Below, in pieces: positions 50,863 through 59,000 of a stretch of DNA of 64,000 bases (the stretch's first letter is position 1; each line of letters begins with the position of its first letter). Origin of the DNA: Massilia terrae (GTDB lineage Bacteria > Pseudomonadota > Gammaproteobacteria > Burkholderiales > Burkholderiaceae_D); contig NZ_JANUGU010000001.1 of assembly GCF_024753145.1 (NCBI RefSeq), forward strand, positions 1,426,001-1,490,000. The letters are read 5' to 3'. The notes under the pieces are model-generated. The model saw only the letters and a program-made list of their open reading frames with translations. It was not told where the DNA came from and did no database searches. Both the position numbers and the translations under genes were made by a program.

Positions 50863-51483
50863 ATGAGTGACTACCTGCTGCGTCCCGCGTCGCTGCCTAC
50901 CTGGGGCCAGCGCACGGCGCTGCGGATGATGCGCCTGTTCGGCTGGAACGTGCGCTACAAGCCCCTGCCCGGCCCGCATGGCATCGCCGTGGTCTATCCA
51001 CACACGTCCAACTGGGACTTCGTCGTCGGCCTGTTCGCGAAATGGACCATCGGCCTGCAATTCCGCTGGCTGGCGAAGAACTCGCTGTTCCTCGGCCCGA
51101 TGGGCGCCGTGATGCGCTACTGGGGCGGCATCCCGATCGACCGCAGCGCGCCGCAAGGCGCGACGCAAAAGCTGGCGGAGAGCATGCTGGCATCGAAGTG
51201 GTGCTGGATCGCCATCACGCCGGAAGGCACGCGCAGCTACCGTCCGCACTGGAAGAGCGGCTTCTACCGCCTGGCGCTGGCCGCCAAGGTGCCGGTGCTG
51301 CTGTGCTACATCGACTACCGCGCGAAGGAACTTGGCGTGGTCGACTACCTGACCCTGACGGGCGACGAGGACGCCGACATGGCCGCCATCGCCAGGATTT
51401 ACGAAGGCCACGAGGCCCGCTTCCCCGCCAAGGCGGCGCCGATCAAGCTGGCGCCCAAGACGGAGAAGCCGGAACAGGTCTAG
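50863..51483 (+). CDS. 1-acyl-glycerol-3-phosphate acyltransferase-like (PlsC fold)
   Basis: A 206-residue acyltransferase with the PlsC catalytic motif VVYPHTSNWDFVVGLFAK (His-x4-Asp), YWGGIPIDRSAPQGATQKLA and WCWIAITPEGTRSYRPHWKS (PEGTR). LVxxFxxGGxxxP-type fourth-block residues follow (FYRLALAAKVPVLLCYIDYR). There is no N-terminal membrane helix of the usual PlsC length, and the family's short branch (lysophospholipid acyltransferase-like) fits best. The likely job is acyl transfer to a lysophospholipid or a related acceptor at the inner membrane. It converges on a GNAT gene with a 4-base overlap. Confidence 0.88.
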   Translation: MSDYLLRPASLPTWGQRTALRMMRLFGWNVRYKPLPGPHGIAVVYPHTSNWDFVVGLFAKWTIGLQFRWLAKNSLFLGPMGAVMRYWGGIPIDRSAPQGATQKLAESMLASKWCWIAITPEGTRSYRPHWKSGFYRLALAAKVPVLLCYIDYRAKELGVVDYLTLTGDEDADMAAIARIYEGHEARFPAKAAPIKLAPKTEKPEQV

Positions 51484-52025
51484 GCCGCGACCGCGAGCGG
51501 CTGCGGCACGAACAACTGCTTGAACCAGATCGCCGTGGCGCGCCAATGGCCTGTCGTGTCGCAGCAATAGTCCGGCAGTTCGCCCAGCCGGGTGTAGCCG
51601 CAGGCGCGGTAGAAACCTTCGGCTCCCGAGCCGGCCTCGGTATCGAGATACACCAGGCCGCGCTTGAGCGCCATGGCCTGCGCCTCGGCTTCCGCCAACA
51701 AGGCGCTGGCGATGCCGGACCGCCTGGCATCGCTGTGGACCAGCAACTTCTGCAATTCCGCGCGATTCTTTCCATTGGCCTTGCGGCACAGTTCCAGTTG
51801 CACCGTGCCCGCCAGCGTGCCGCTGCGCAGCGCGACCAGCGCGATCCGGCTGCCGTCGGCGACGGCGGCGCGCACTTCCAGCCAATAACCCAGCGCCTCG
51901 GACATCCCGAGCGGTGGCAGGAAACCCACCGACGCACCGTGCTGCACGGCGTCCCTCAACAAATCGGCCAGTTCGGGCAGGAACCGGTCGACGCCCTTGG
52001 AGTCAAGCTTGCGGATCTCGTTCAT
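51480..52025 (-). CDS. GNAT family N-acetyltransferase
   Basis: A 181-residue GNAT protein: FLPELADLLRDAVQHGASVG, IALVALRSGTLAGTVQLELC, VHSDARRSGIASALLAEAEA (RRSGIA loop) and LDTEAGSGAEGFYRACGYTR. The start at 52023-52025 has an AAGGGAG site. The target is not predictable; homologs include putative antibiotic and amino-acid acetyltransferases. It converges on the PlsC-like gene and is divergent from the SDR gene. Confidence 0.9.
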   Translation of the reverse strand: MNEIRKLDSKGVDRFLPELADLLRDAVQHGASVGFLPPLGMSEALGYWLEVRAAVADGSRIALVALRSGTLAGTVQLELCRKANGKNRAELQKLLVHSDARRSGIASALLAEAEAQAMALKRGLVYLDTEAGSGAEGFYRACGYTRLGELPDYCCDTTGHWRATAIWFKQLFVPQPLAVAA

Positions 52026-52243
52026 GGCTACGCTCCCTTGTGGTGACACTTACTCACCAGCACGATGCATGCCAGCTGCCAGCCGGTGCATACGGCCCGC
52101 TAACACACCATTTTGGTGCAATTTCTTAACAAAAAGTTGCCCTGCGGCAGTGCGACTGCTCTGTGTGGGAGCGCACTGTCGCCAGCGGCCGCGCGGCCAA
52201 TACTTCGCTGTTCGGGGAACGCGCAACGATAGGAGACCAACGG

Positions 52244-53209
52244 ATGGCAAACCAGGACGATACGGCGAAGCAAATGCAGGCAATCCAGAGCCGGCAAGAC
52301 CAGCGCGATGGCAGCATGCAAAAAGAGGAAAGCAAGGACGCGGTCCAGACCGGCATCCAGGAACCCGCCCCGCCGATGCCGCAGCAACACCTCGTCAAAC
52401 CGGGCATCGAAGCCCGGATGGAGCTCAAGCCGAAGTTCATGGCCGAGCACTACAAAGGCAGCGGCAAGCTGCAGGGCCAGGTCGCGATCGTCACCGGCGG
52501 CGACTCCGGCATCGGGCGCGCCGTCGCCGTGCTGTATGCGCGCGAGGGCGCCGATGTCGCCATCCTTTACCTCAACGAACATGAGGACGCCGCCGAAACC
52601 AGGCGCTGCGTCGAAGCCGAGGGCCAGCGCTGCATCACCGTCCCCGGCGACGTGCGCGACATGGAATTCTGCAAGCAAGCGGTCGATCAGATCGTCGCCG
52701 AATGGGGCCGCATGGACGTGCTGGTCAACAACGCTGCCTTCCAGGAGCACGCCGCCGACATCACCGACATCACCGAGGACCGCCTCGACCTGACGATGCG
52801 CACCAATATCTATGGCTACTTCCACATGGTCAAAGCCTGCCTGCCGCACATGAAGCGTGGCGGCGCCATCGTCAACACCGGCTCCGTCACCGGCCTCAAG
52901 GGTTCCAGGCAGCTGCTGGATTATTCCGCGACCAAGGGCGCCATCCACGCCTTCACCATGTCGCTCGCCGCCAACCTGATCGACAAGGGCATCCGCGTCA
53001 ACGCGGTGGCGCCGGGGCCGGTGTGGACGCCGCTCAACCCGGCCGACCAGTCGCCGGAAAAAGTGAAGGAATTCGGCGCCAGCACCACCTACAAGCGTCC
53101 GGCCCAGCCGGAAGAATTGTCGCCGGCTTATGTGTTCCTCGCATCGCCCGCCTGTTCGAGCTACATTACAGGTGTGATCCTCCCGGTCACCGGCACCGTT
53201 GGCGAGTAG
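52244..53209 (+). CDS. SDR-family oxidoreductase (YghA-like)
   Basis: A 321-residue short-chain dehydrogenase. After an unusual Gln/Lys/Asp-rich N-terminal ~70 residues (AIQSRQDQRDGSMQKEESKD) comes LQGQVAIVTGGDSGIGRAVA (TGGxSGIG), RMDVLVNNAAFQEHAADITD (NNAA), AIVNTGSVTGLKGSRQLLDY (catalytic Ser), DYSATKGAIHAFTMSLAANL (YxxxK) and NAVAPGPVWTPLNPADQSPE. Members oxidise or reduce aldehydes and alcohols with NAD(P). A TAGGAGACC site precedes the ATG. It lies 15 bases before ku and is probably in the same operon; stress-linked expression would fit. Confidence 0.93.
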   Translation: MANQDDTAKQMQAIQSRQDQRDGSMQKEESKDAVQTGIQEPAPPMPQQHLVKPGIEARMELKPKFMAEHYKGSGKLQGQVAIVTGGDSGIGRAVAVLYAREGADVAILYLNEHEDAAETRRCVEAEGQRCITVPGDVRDMEFCKQAVDQIVAEWGRMDVLVNNAAFQEHAADITDITEDRLDLTMRTNIYGYFHMVKACLPHMKRGGAIVNTGSVTGLKGSRQLLDYSATKGAIHAFTMSLAANLIDKGIRVNAVAPGPVWTPLNPADQSPEKVKEFGASTTYKRPAQPEELSPAYVFLASPACSSYITGVILPVTGTVGE

Positions 53210-53224
53210 AGAAAGGAGCCGGCC

Positions 53225-54217
53225 ATGGCACGCAGCATGTGGAAAGGGGCCATCAGCTTTGGGCTGGTGCATATCCCGGTCGAAATGTATCCGGCCGTCA
53301 GCTCGCAAGGGCTCGACCTGACCATGCTCGACCGCCGCGACTTCTCCCCGGTCGGCTTCAAGCGCTACAACAAGAATAACCAGAAGGAAGTGCCCTGGGA
53401 CGAGATCGTCAAGGGCTACGAATACACGCCGGGCGAGTATGTGGTGCTGTCCGAGGAGGACCTGCGCCGCGCCAACCCCGAAGCGACGCAGACCATCGAC
53501 ATCGCGGCCTTCGTCGATGCCGAGCAAGTTCCCCTGCTCTTCTACGACCAGCCCTATTACCTGGCGCCCGGCAAGGGCGGCGACAAGGTCTATGCCTTGC
53601 TGCGTGAAGCGCTCAAGGCCACCGGCAAGATCGGCATCGCGCGCGTGGTCATCCGCGTCAAGCAGCACCTGGCGGCACTGGTGTGCGTGGGCGATACGAT
53701 CGTGCTGAACACGCTGCGCTATGCCGACGAAATCCGCGATGCGGGCGAGCTGAAGATACCGGCGCCGGACGCCAAGAACGCGACCATTTCCGACAAGGAA
53801 TTGCAGATGGCCAAGGCCTTGGTCGACGGCCTGAGCGAGGATTGGGATCCGGAAGAATTCCACGATACCTACCGCGAGGACGTGCTCGCGCTGGTCGAGC
53901 AAAAGATCGCCGCCAACGAAACGCACAGCATCACCACGGCGGCGCCGGAGCGCGAGCGCACGGCGACCTCGAATGTCATCGACCTGGTGTCGCTGCTGCA
54001 GGCCAGCCTGGGCAAGAAACCTGGAGCAAAAGGCGCCGCTGCCAAGGAAGAGGAAGGGGCGCCGGCCCCGAAAGCACGCAAGGCGCCGGCCAAGCGCAGC
54101 GCTGCCGCCAACGAGGAGAAGCCGCCGGCCCGGCGTGCCGCGGCCGCCAAGGCATCGAGCGCATCGAAGGCCAGCGCGCCCGCCAAGGCCCCCGCGCGCC
54201 GCAAAAAAGCAGCGTGA
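53225..54217 (+). CDS. ku: bacterial Ku DNA end-binding protein
   Basis: A 330-residue Ku homolog: WKGAISFGLVHIPVEMYPAV, VPWDEIVKGYEYTPGEYVVL, AAFVDAEQVPLLFYDQPYYL, LRYADEIRDAGELKIPAPDA and LVDGLSEDWDPEEFHDTYRE are the core-domain motifs. The C-terminal ~65 residues are Lys/Ala/Pro-rich (KPGAKGAAAKEEEGAPAPKA), a DNA- or LigD-binding tail typical of bacterial Ku. It binds broken DNA ends as a homodimer and recruits LigD, encoded just downstream on the opposite strand. A GAAAGGAG site precedes the ATG. Confidence 0.95.
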   Translation: MARSMWKGAISFGLVHIPVEMYPAVSSQGLDLTMLDRRDFSPVGFKRYNKNNQKEVPWDEIVKGYEYTPGEYVVLSEEDLRRANPEATQTIDIAAFVDAEQVPLLFYDQPYYLAPGKGGDKVYALLREALKATGKIGIARVVIRVKQHLAALVCVGDTIVLNTLRYADEIRDAGELKIPAPDAKNATISDKELQMAKALVDGLSEDWDPEEFHDTYREDVLALVEQKIAANETHSITTAAPERERTATSNVIDLVSLLQASLGKKPGAKGAAAKEEEGAPAPKARKAPAKRSAAANEEKPPARRAAAAKASSASKASAPAKAPARRKKAA

Positions 54218-54223
54218 GGCTGA

Positions 54224-54457
54224 ATGGATGAACTGATCGACCTGCTGCAATGGCCGGCCATGGCCGTCACCTTGCTTTCATCCTACCTGATCGGCTCCAA
54301 GCGGGCCGGGAAACGCGTTGTCGGATTTTGTTCCTTCATCCTCAGCAATATTTTGTGGATCGTCTGGGGCTGGCATGACGAGGCGTGGGCGCTGATTACG
54401 CTACAGGTGGCGCTGATGTGTACCAATATTCGAGGGATTATCAAGAACGAACATTAG
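54224..54457 (+). CDS. small two- to three-helix membrane protein downstream of ku
   Basis: A 77-residue protein starting 6 bases after ku. It has hydrophobic segments AMAVTLLSSYLIGSKRAGKR, VVGFCSFILSNILWIVWGWH and ALITLQVALMCTNIRGIIKN. The pattern resembles one repeat of PnuC- or SWEET-like small transporter proteins (SxxLGxxxW, TNIRG), but the family is not certain. The close spacing suggests co-transcription with ku; a link to end joining is not implied by sequence. Confidence 0.72.
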   Translation: MDELIDLLQWPAMAVTLLSSYLIGSKRAGKRVVGFCSFILSNILWIVWGWHDEAWALITLQVALMCTNIRGIIKNEH

Positions 54458-54464
54458 CCCCCAA

Positions 54465-54567
54465 CCGTCGTCCCGGCGCCGGGACCCATACTGAATACGT
54501 GGGCCTGCGGCCTGTAATTTTCGACGACGCAGAGGGTCTGTGGGTCGCGTCCTTCGACGGGACGACG
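54465..54567. repeat. REPIN-like inverted pair of palindromes
   Basis: CCGTCGTCCCGGCGCCGGGACCCATA (split here: outer GTCGTCCCGG at 54465, GGGACCCATA to 54490) is mirrored by GTGGGTCGCG...CGGGACGACG at 54540-54567. This is the same two-unit plan as at 35.7 and 63.2 kb, placed between the convergent ku-side genes and ligD. Confidence 0.68.
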
Positions 54568-54592
54568 TGCTGACGAACGTGGGGATAGGATG

Positions 54593-57109
54593 CTATTTGG
54601 CGGGCACGCCCAGGACCTTCATCGCCGCGCTCAAGGTTTTTGCGGCCTTCGCGTACCCTGCCCACGGCTCATTGCCCTTGTCCAGCCGCGTATGCGCGTT
54701 ACCGACGTTCCACTGATCGCCCGCCTTCACCTGCATCAGCTCGTCCCACTCCAGCGGCACCGAGATCCCCAAGCCCGGCCGCGTGCGCGCTGACCACGCA
54801 CAGGCCGTCGTCGCTCCGCGCCCGTTGCGCAGATAGTCGATAAAGATCTTGCCCACCCGGTTCTTCGCCCCGCTCTTGAAGGCGAAGCGGTCCGGCAAGG
54901 TCGACGCCAGGTGGTGCACGATGGCCTGCGAGAACGCCTTCACCTCGTCCCAGCCAAGCTTGCCCTTCACCGGCACCATCACGTGCAGACCCTTGCCGCC
55001 GCTCGTCTTGAGAAAGTTCGGCAAGCCCAGTTCGTCGAGAAAGGCATGCATCAGCTGCGCCGCTTCCTGCATCGTCTTCCACTGCACGCCCTCGCCCGGG
55101 TCGAGGTCGAACACCATGCGGTCCGGCGTCTCGTAGGACTTGCGCACCGCGTTCTGCGTATGGAACTCGATCACGTTCCACTGCGCCGCCGACAGGATCC
55201 CCTCGACCGACACAATCCCGAGCATCGGCGGATCGCCCGGATCCAGCTCCTCCGGCATGTGCACCACGCCCGGCAGCTTGCGCACGTCCGTATGCTTCTG
55301 GAAGAACAGTTCTCCGCCCACACCCGCGGGCGCACGCACCAGCGCGAGGGGGCGGCCCTTCAGGTGTTCGAGCATCAGCTCGCCCACCAGGGCGTAATAG
55401 CGCACCATGTCGAGCTTGGTCAGGCCCGTCGACGGATCGATCACCCGCTCCCCGTGCGTCACTTTCATCGTGGCCGGGAGCCTGGCGACCGGTGCAGCGC
55501 CTTGCGGCCGGGCAGGTTCGACGTCTTCCACGTGCTTTGCCTCCTCGCGGGTGATTCTTTTGGGCGGCTTGTCGCTGCGCAGCCCCTGGAACACGGGGTG
55601 CCGCACCGAGCCGGTATTGGTCCATTCCGAAAAGCTCACCTCGGCGATCAGCTTCGGCTTGACCCAATGATGCTTGCGCCCAGGCACGGCCTTGGGCGGA
55701 AAGGGACTTTCGTCGGTCTCGATCGCCTGCAGTTTCTTCAGCAGGTCCAGCAAGGTCGCGCTGTCGAAGCCGCTGCCGACGTTGCCGGCGTATTGCAGCA
55801 CGCCATCCTTGTCGTGGTAGCCGAGCAGCAATGAACCGATCCCGAGACGCGAGCCCTGCGGGTCGGTGTAGCCGCCGATCACGAATTCCTGGCGCTGCTG
55901 GCACTTGAGCTTGATCCAGTCCGGCGAACGCCGCGTCACGTAGCGCGAATCGCGCCGCTTGCCGATCACGCCCTCCAGGCCGAACTTGCAGGCCGCATCG
56001 AGCAGCTGGACCGGGTCATCGCCAAACTCGGCGGAAAACTTCACGCTCGCCGATTCCCTGCCGGCCAGCTCGGCCTCCACCAGCGCGCGCCGCTCCTCCA
56101 GCCGCACGTTGCGCAAGTCATAGCCCTTGAGATAGGGCGCGTCGAAAATGAAATACTGGATGGGCGCGGTATTCGAGCCGTCGAAGGCCAGCTGCAGCAT
56201 GCCGAAATTCGGCCTTCCCTGCTCGTCGTTGACGACGATTTCCCCGTCGAACCAGCCATCCGCCAGTTTCATGCGGACCAGTTCCTTCTGCAAAGGCAGC
56301 AACTTGCTGGTCCAGTCATTGCCGTTGCGGGTGATCAGGCGCACCGACTTGCCCTCGACCCGGGCCAGCATGCGGTAGCCGTCGAACTTGACCTCGAACA
56401 CCCAGTCCGCGGGCGAGGACGGCGGCCTGTCGACCAGCGTGGCCAGCTCCGGCGCCAGCTCGTCCGGCAAGTCCGCCTTGAGCGCGCCTTCCGGCATGGC
56501 GCCGCGCTTCGCCTTGGCCGGCGCCGCCTTCTTCGCTTGTTTGGCGGCGTCAGCCGGCAGGGGCAGCGCCTTGACGCTGTCCGGCATCTCGTCCACCACC
56601 GAGAATTCCTCGACCGGCCGCGCGAAGTCGTCCTTTTCCTTGATCAGCAGCCACGGTTCCTGGCGCTCGCCGCTGCGATTCTTGATGCGGACCAGCGCCC
56701 ACTTGCCATGCATCTTGTGGCCGTGCATCTCGAACTTCAGGCTGCCCTTCTCGAAGCCCTTGCGCGGATCCTCCAGCGGATCCCAGGTGCCCTTGTCCCA
56801 GATGATGACCTTGCCCGCGCCATACTGCTTCTCGGGAATCGTGCCCTCGAATTCATTGTAGGAAATCGGGTGATCCTCGACATGCACGGCCATGCGCTTG
56901 TCGCGCGTGTCGTAACTGGGACCCTTGGGCACGGCCCAGCTCTTCATCGAACCGTCCAGCTCCAGGCGGAAATCGTAATGCAGCCGCGTGGCCCAGTGCT
57001 TCTGGATCACGAAGGACAGGCCGTTCTCGCACGGCTTGCCGCCCTCGGCGGGTTCGGAGGTAATCGAGAAATTGCGTTTCGCCTTGTAGAGTTTCAGCGC
57101 GTCCGCCAT
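54593..57109 (-). CDS. ligD: multifunctional DNA ligase LigD (PE-LIG-POL)
   Basis: An 838-residue end-joining enzyme with three domains. The 3'-phosphoesterase (~10-170) has RLHYDFRLELDGSMKSWAVP and KRMAVHVEDHPISYNEFEGT. The ATP-dependent ligase (~230-520) has the adenylated Lys241 in FEVKFDGYRM and EGVIGKRRDSRYVTRRSPDW. The primase-like polymerase (~560-830) has MVFDLDPGEGVQWKTMQEAA (DxD) and FLKTSGGKGLHVMVPVKGKL. The PE-LIG-POL order and length match Pseudomonas-type LigD. It repairs double-strand breaks with the Ku protein encoded 400 bases away on the other strand. The start at 57109 begins just before the PE domain. Confidence 0.96.
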   Translation of the reverse strand: MADALKLYKAKRNFSITSEPAEGGKPCENGLSFVIQKHWATRLHYDFRLELDGSMKSWAVPKGPSYDTRDKRMAVHVEDHPISYNEFEGTIPEKQYGAGKVIIWDKGTWDPLEDPRKGFEKGSLKFEMHGHKMHGKWALVRIKNRSGERQEPWLLIKEKDDFARPVEEFSVVDEMPDSVKALPLPADAAKQAKKAAPAKAKRGAMPEGALKADLPDELAPELATLVDRPPSSPADWVFEVKFDGYRMLARVEGKSVRLITRNGNDWTSKLLPLQKELVRMKLADGWFDGEIVVNDEQGRPNFGMLQLAFDGSNTAPIQYFIFDAPYLKGYDLRNVRLEERRALVEAELAGRESASVKFSAEFGDDPVQLLDAACKFGLEGVIGKRRDSRYVTRRSPDWIKLKCQQRQEFVIGGYTDPQGSRLGIGSLLLGYHDKDGVLQYAGNVGSGFDSATLLDLLKKLQAIETDESPFPPKAVPGRKHHWVKPKLIAEVSFSEWTNTGSVRHPVFQGLRSDKPPKRITREEAKHVEDVEPARPQGAAPVARLPATMKVTHGERVIDPSTGLTKLDMVRYYALVGELMLEHLKGRPLALVRAPAGVGGELFFQKHTDVRKLPGVVHMPEELDPGDPPMLGIVSVEGILSAAQWNVIEFHTQNAVRKSYETPDRMVFDLDPGEGVQWKTMQEAAQLMHAFLDELGLPNFLKTSGGKGLHVMVPVKGKLGWDEVKAFSQAIVHHLASTLPDRFAFKSGAKNRVGKIFIDYLRNGRGATTACAWSARTRPGLGISVPLEWDELMQVKAGDQWNVGNAHTRLDKGNEPWAGYAKAAKTLSAAMKVLGVPAK

Positions 57110-57314
57110 CACACCACCCTTCGCTTTGACGTCCGGACCAGTGTAGGCGGCCGCCGGGCGCCGGACTGTACGCCAGCTAACGTGTCTTGTTTTGGGCAAA
57201 TGATTGTAAGTGGATGTAAAAACACGTCAACGAATCGCCGGGCCACATCGTTGTTGGTCACAGAAGCACCGGGGCGCGAAAGCCCTACCTGATCAACTTC
57301 CGAAGGGATTTACC

Positions 57315-57650
57315 ATGAGCAAAATCGTTGCCACCCTGATTGCCGGCCTGTTCGCAACCTCCGCCTTCGCCGCCGCCCAGAACACCGCGGCCCCGGCCCA
57401 GCCCACCGCACCGGCCATGAGCAAGGCCGACAAGAAGGTGGAAAAGGCTGAAGCCAAGGAAATGAAGGCCGACGCCAAGGCCGATGCCAAGGTAGAGAAG
57501 AAAGCCGCAGAAGCCAATGCCGACATGGCCAGCGCCAAAGCCGACGCTACCAAGAAAAAGGCCAAGGCTCACAAAAAAGCCATGAAAGCCAAAGCAGAAG
57601 CCAAGGAAGAGAAAATGGAAAACGCGGCCGACGCCCAGGCCAAGCACTAA
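57315..57650 (+). CDS. Lys/Ala-rich exported protein, coiled coil
   Basis: A 111-residue product with a signal peptide (MSKIVATLIAGLFATSAFAA). A low-complexity helix of Lys, Ala, Glu and Asp repeats follows (KADKKVEKAEAKEMKADAKA, KAHKKAMKAKAEAKEEKMEN). The charge pattern suggests an extended coiled coil in the periplasm. The composition recalls histone H1-like tails, but the signal peptide argues against DNA binding in the cell. An AAGGGAT site precedes the ATG and an intrinsic terminator follows at 57671. Function unknown. Confidence 0.82.
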   Translation: MSKIVATLIAGLFATSAFAAAQNTAAPAQPTAPAMSKADKKVEKAEAKEMKADAKADAKVEKKAAEANADMASAKADATKKKAKAHKKAMKAKAEAKEEKMENAADAQAKH

Positions 57651-57670
57651 TCCCTCAAGCTCCACCATCC

Positions 57671-57697
57671 GAAAGACAGGGTTCGCCCTGTCTTTCT
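57671..57697 (+). terminator. intrinsic terminator after the Lys/Ala-rich gene
   Basis: GAAAGACAGGG and CCCTGTCTTTC are perfect 11-base arms around a TTCG tetraloop. It begins 21 bases after the stop. The tract after the stem is TTCG rather than a long T run. Confidence 0.75.
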
Positions 57698-57747
57698 TCG
57701 TTTACGGTGCATGCCCTACAATGGGGAAACTCATGAAAGGCCCGACC

Positions 57748-58695
57748 ATGCACCGTATCGTCTTCCTTGACCGCGACAGCCTCCAGGCCAATGTGCGCCC
57801 TCCCCGATTCGAGCACCACTGGACCGAGTACACCGGCACCGAGCGGGCGCAGGTGGCCGAGCGCCTGGCCGGCGCCACCATCGCGATCAGCAACAAGGTG
57901 CCGCTGCGCGCCGACGACCTCGAACGCCTGCCGGACCTGAAGATGATCGCCATCGCCGCCACCGGGACCGACAATGTCGACCTGGACGCCTGCCGCGCGC
58001 GCGGCATCGCGGTGGCCAACATCCGCAATTATTCGGTGGTGGCGGTGCCCGAGCATGTGTTCGCGCTGGTGCTGTCCTTGCGCCGCAACCTGTTCGCCTA
58101 CCGCTTCGACGTCGAGGCGGGGCGTTGGGAACAGTCGACCCGCTTCTGCCTGCTGGACCATCCGATCGCCGACCTGGCCGGCAGCCGTCTCGGCATCGTC
58201 GGCTACGGCGCGCTGGGGCACAAGGTAGCCCACCTGGCGCGCGCGTTCGGCATGCGGGTGGCGGTGGCGACCCGCACCCCGCCGCAGGATCCCGATATCG
58301 AGCTGATGCCGCTGGACGAATTGCTCGCCACCTCGGATGTGGTGAGCCTGCACCTGCCGCTGAACGAGCAGACCCGCAACCTGATCGGCGCGCGCGAGCT
58401 GGCCTCCATGAAGAAGAGCGCGCTGCTGATTAACACCGCGCGTGGCGGCCTGGTCGACGAGCAGGCCCTGGCCGATGCGCTCCGGCGCGGCGTGATCGGC
58501 GGCGCCGGTTTCGATGTGCTGAGCAAGGAGCCGCCGGTGCCGGACAACCCGCTGCTGCAGCTGCGCCTGCCGAACTTCCTCCTCACCCCGCACGTGGCCT
58601 GGGCCAGCGCCGGGGCGATGCAGACCCTGGCCGATATGCTGGTCGATAACATCGAGGCCTGGGTGGATGGGAAGCCGAAGAACCTGATGTTCTAG
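57748..58695 (+). CDS. D-2-hydroxyacid dehydrogenase (glycerate dehydrogenase-like)
   Basis: A 315-residue NAD-dependent dehydrogenase. MIAIAATGTDNVDLDACRAR is the N-terminal substrate region. The Rossmann loop is SRLGIVGYGALGHKVAHLAR (GxGxxG). INTARGGLVDEQALADALRR carries the catalytic Arg, GAGFDVLSKEPPVPDNPLLQ the Glu and FLLTPHVAWASAGAM the His. It reduces 2-oxoacids such as hydroxypyruvate or glyoxylate. ATG 57748 is chosen because TACAAT at 57716 looks like a -10, and GAAAGG lies 8 bases before this ATG; starts at 57733 and 57721 are in frame. Confidence 0.92.
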   Translation: MHRIVFLDRDSLQANVRPPRFEHHWTEYTGTERAQVAERLAGATIAISNKVPLRADDLERLPDLKMIAIAATGTDNVDLDACRARGIAVANIRNYSVVAVPEHVFALVLSLRRNLFAYRFDVEAGRWEQSTRFCLLDHPIADLAGSRLGIVGYGALGHKVAHLARAFGMRVAVATRTPPQDPDIELMPLDELLATSDVVSLHLPLNEQTRNLIGARELASMKKSALLINTARGGLVDEQALADALRRGVIGGAGFDVLSKEPPVPDNPLLQLRLPNFLLTPHVAWASAGAMQTLADMLVDNIEAWVDGKPKNLMF

Positions 58696-58711
58696 TTGGC
58701 CTACTTATACA

Positions 58712-58995
58712 AGGAACGTCATCCCTGCGAACGTGGGGATCCCTCCACATGGGGTCAGGTCGTCCAATAAATCGAGATTGCAGAGCAGTAACTCTTCCAG
58801 ATGGGGTCAGGTCGTCCAATGAACCAAGATTGCAGAGCAGGAACTCTTGCGGTGGCAAGACCTGTAGCGGGGTGGTAATTTTGATTCATTGGACGACCTG
58901 ACCCCGGTAGGAAAAAGCTTTAGCGGGGTGGCAATTCTGATTCATTGGACGACCTGCCCCCGGTAGGAACCGCCTTCGCGCGAACGACGTTCTCG
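58712..58995. repeat. nested inverted repeat block
   Basis: The only content of this gap. Two direct ~50-base copies at 58749-58798 and 58801-58849 (GGGGTCAGGTCGTCCAAT core) face two inverted copies at 58864-58913 and 58920-58969 (ATTGGACGACCTGACCCC core). The group is flanked by halves of the GTCGTTCC palindrome family (GGAACGTCATCC at 58712 and CGAACGACGTTC near 58990). No reading frame in the gap is convincing. Confidence 0.8.
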
Positions 58996-59000
58996 TTAAA

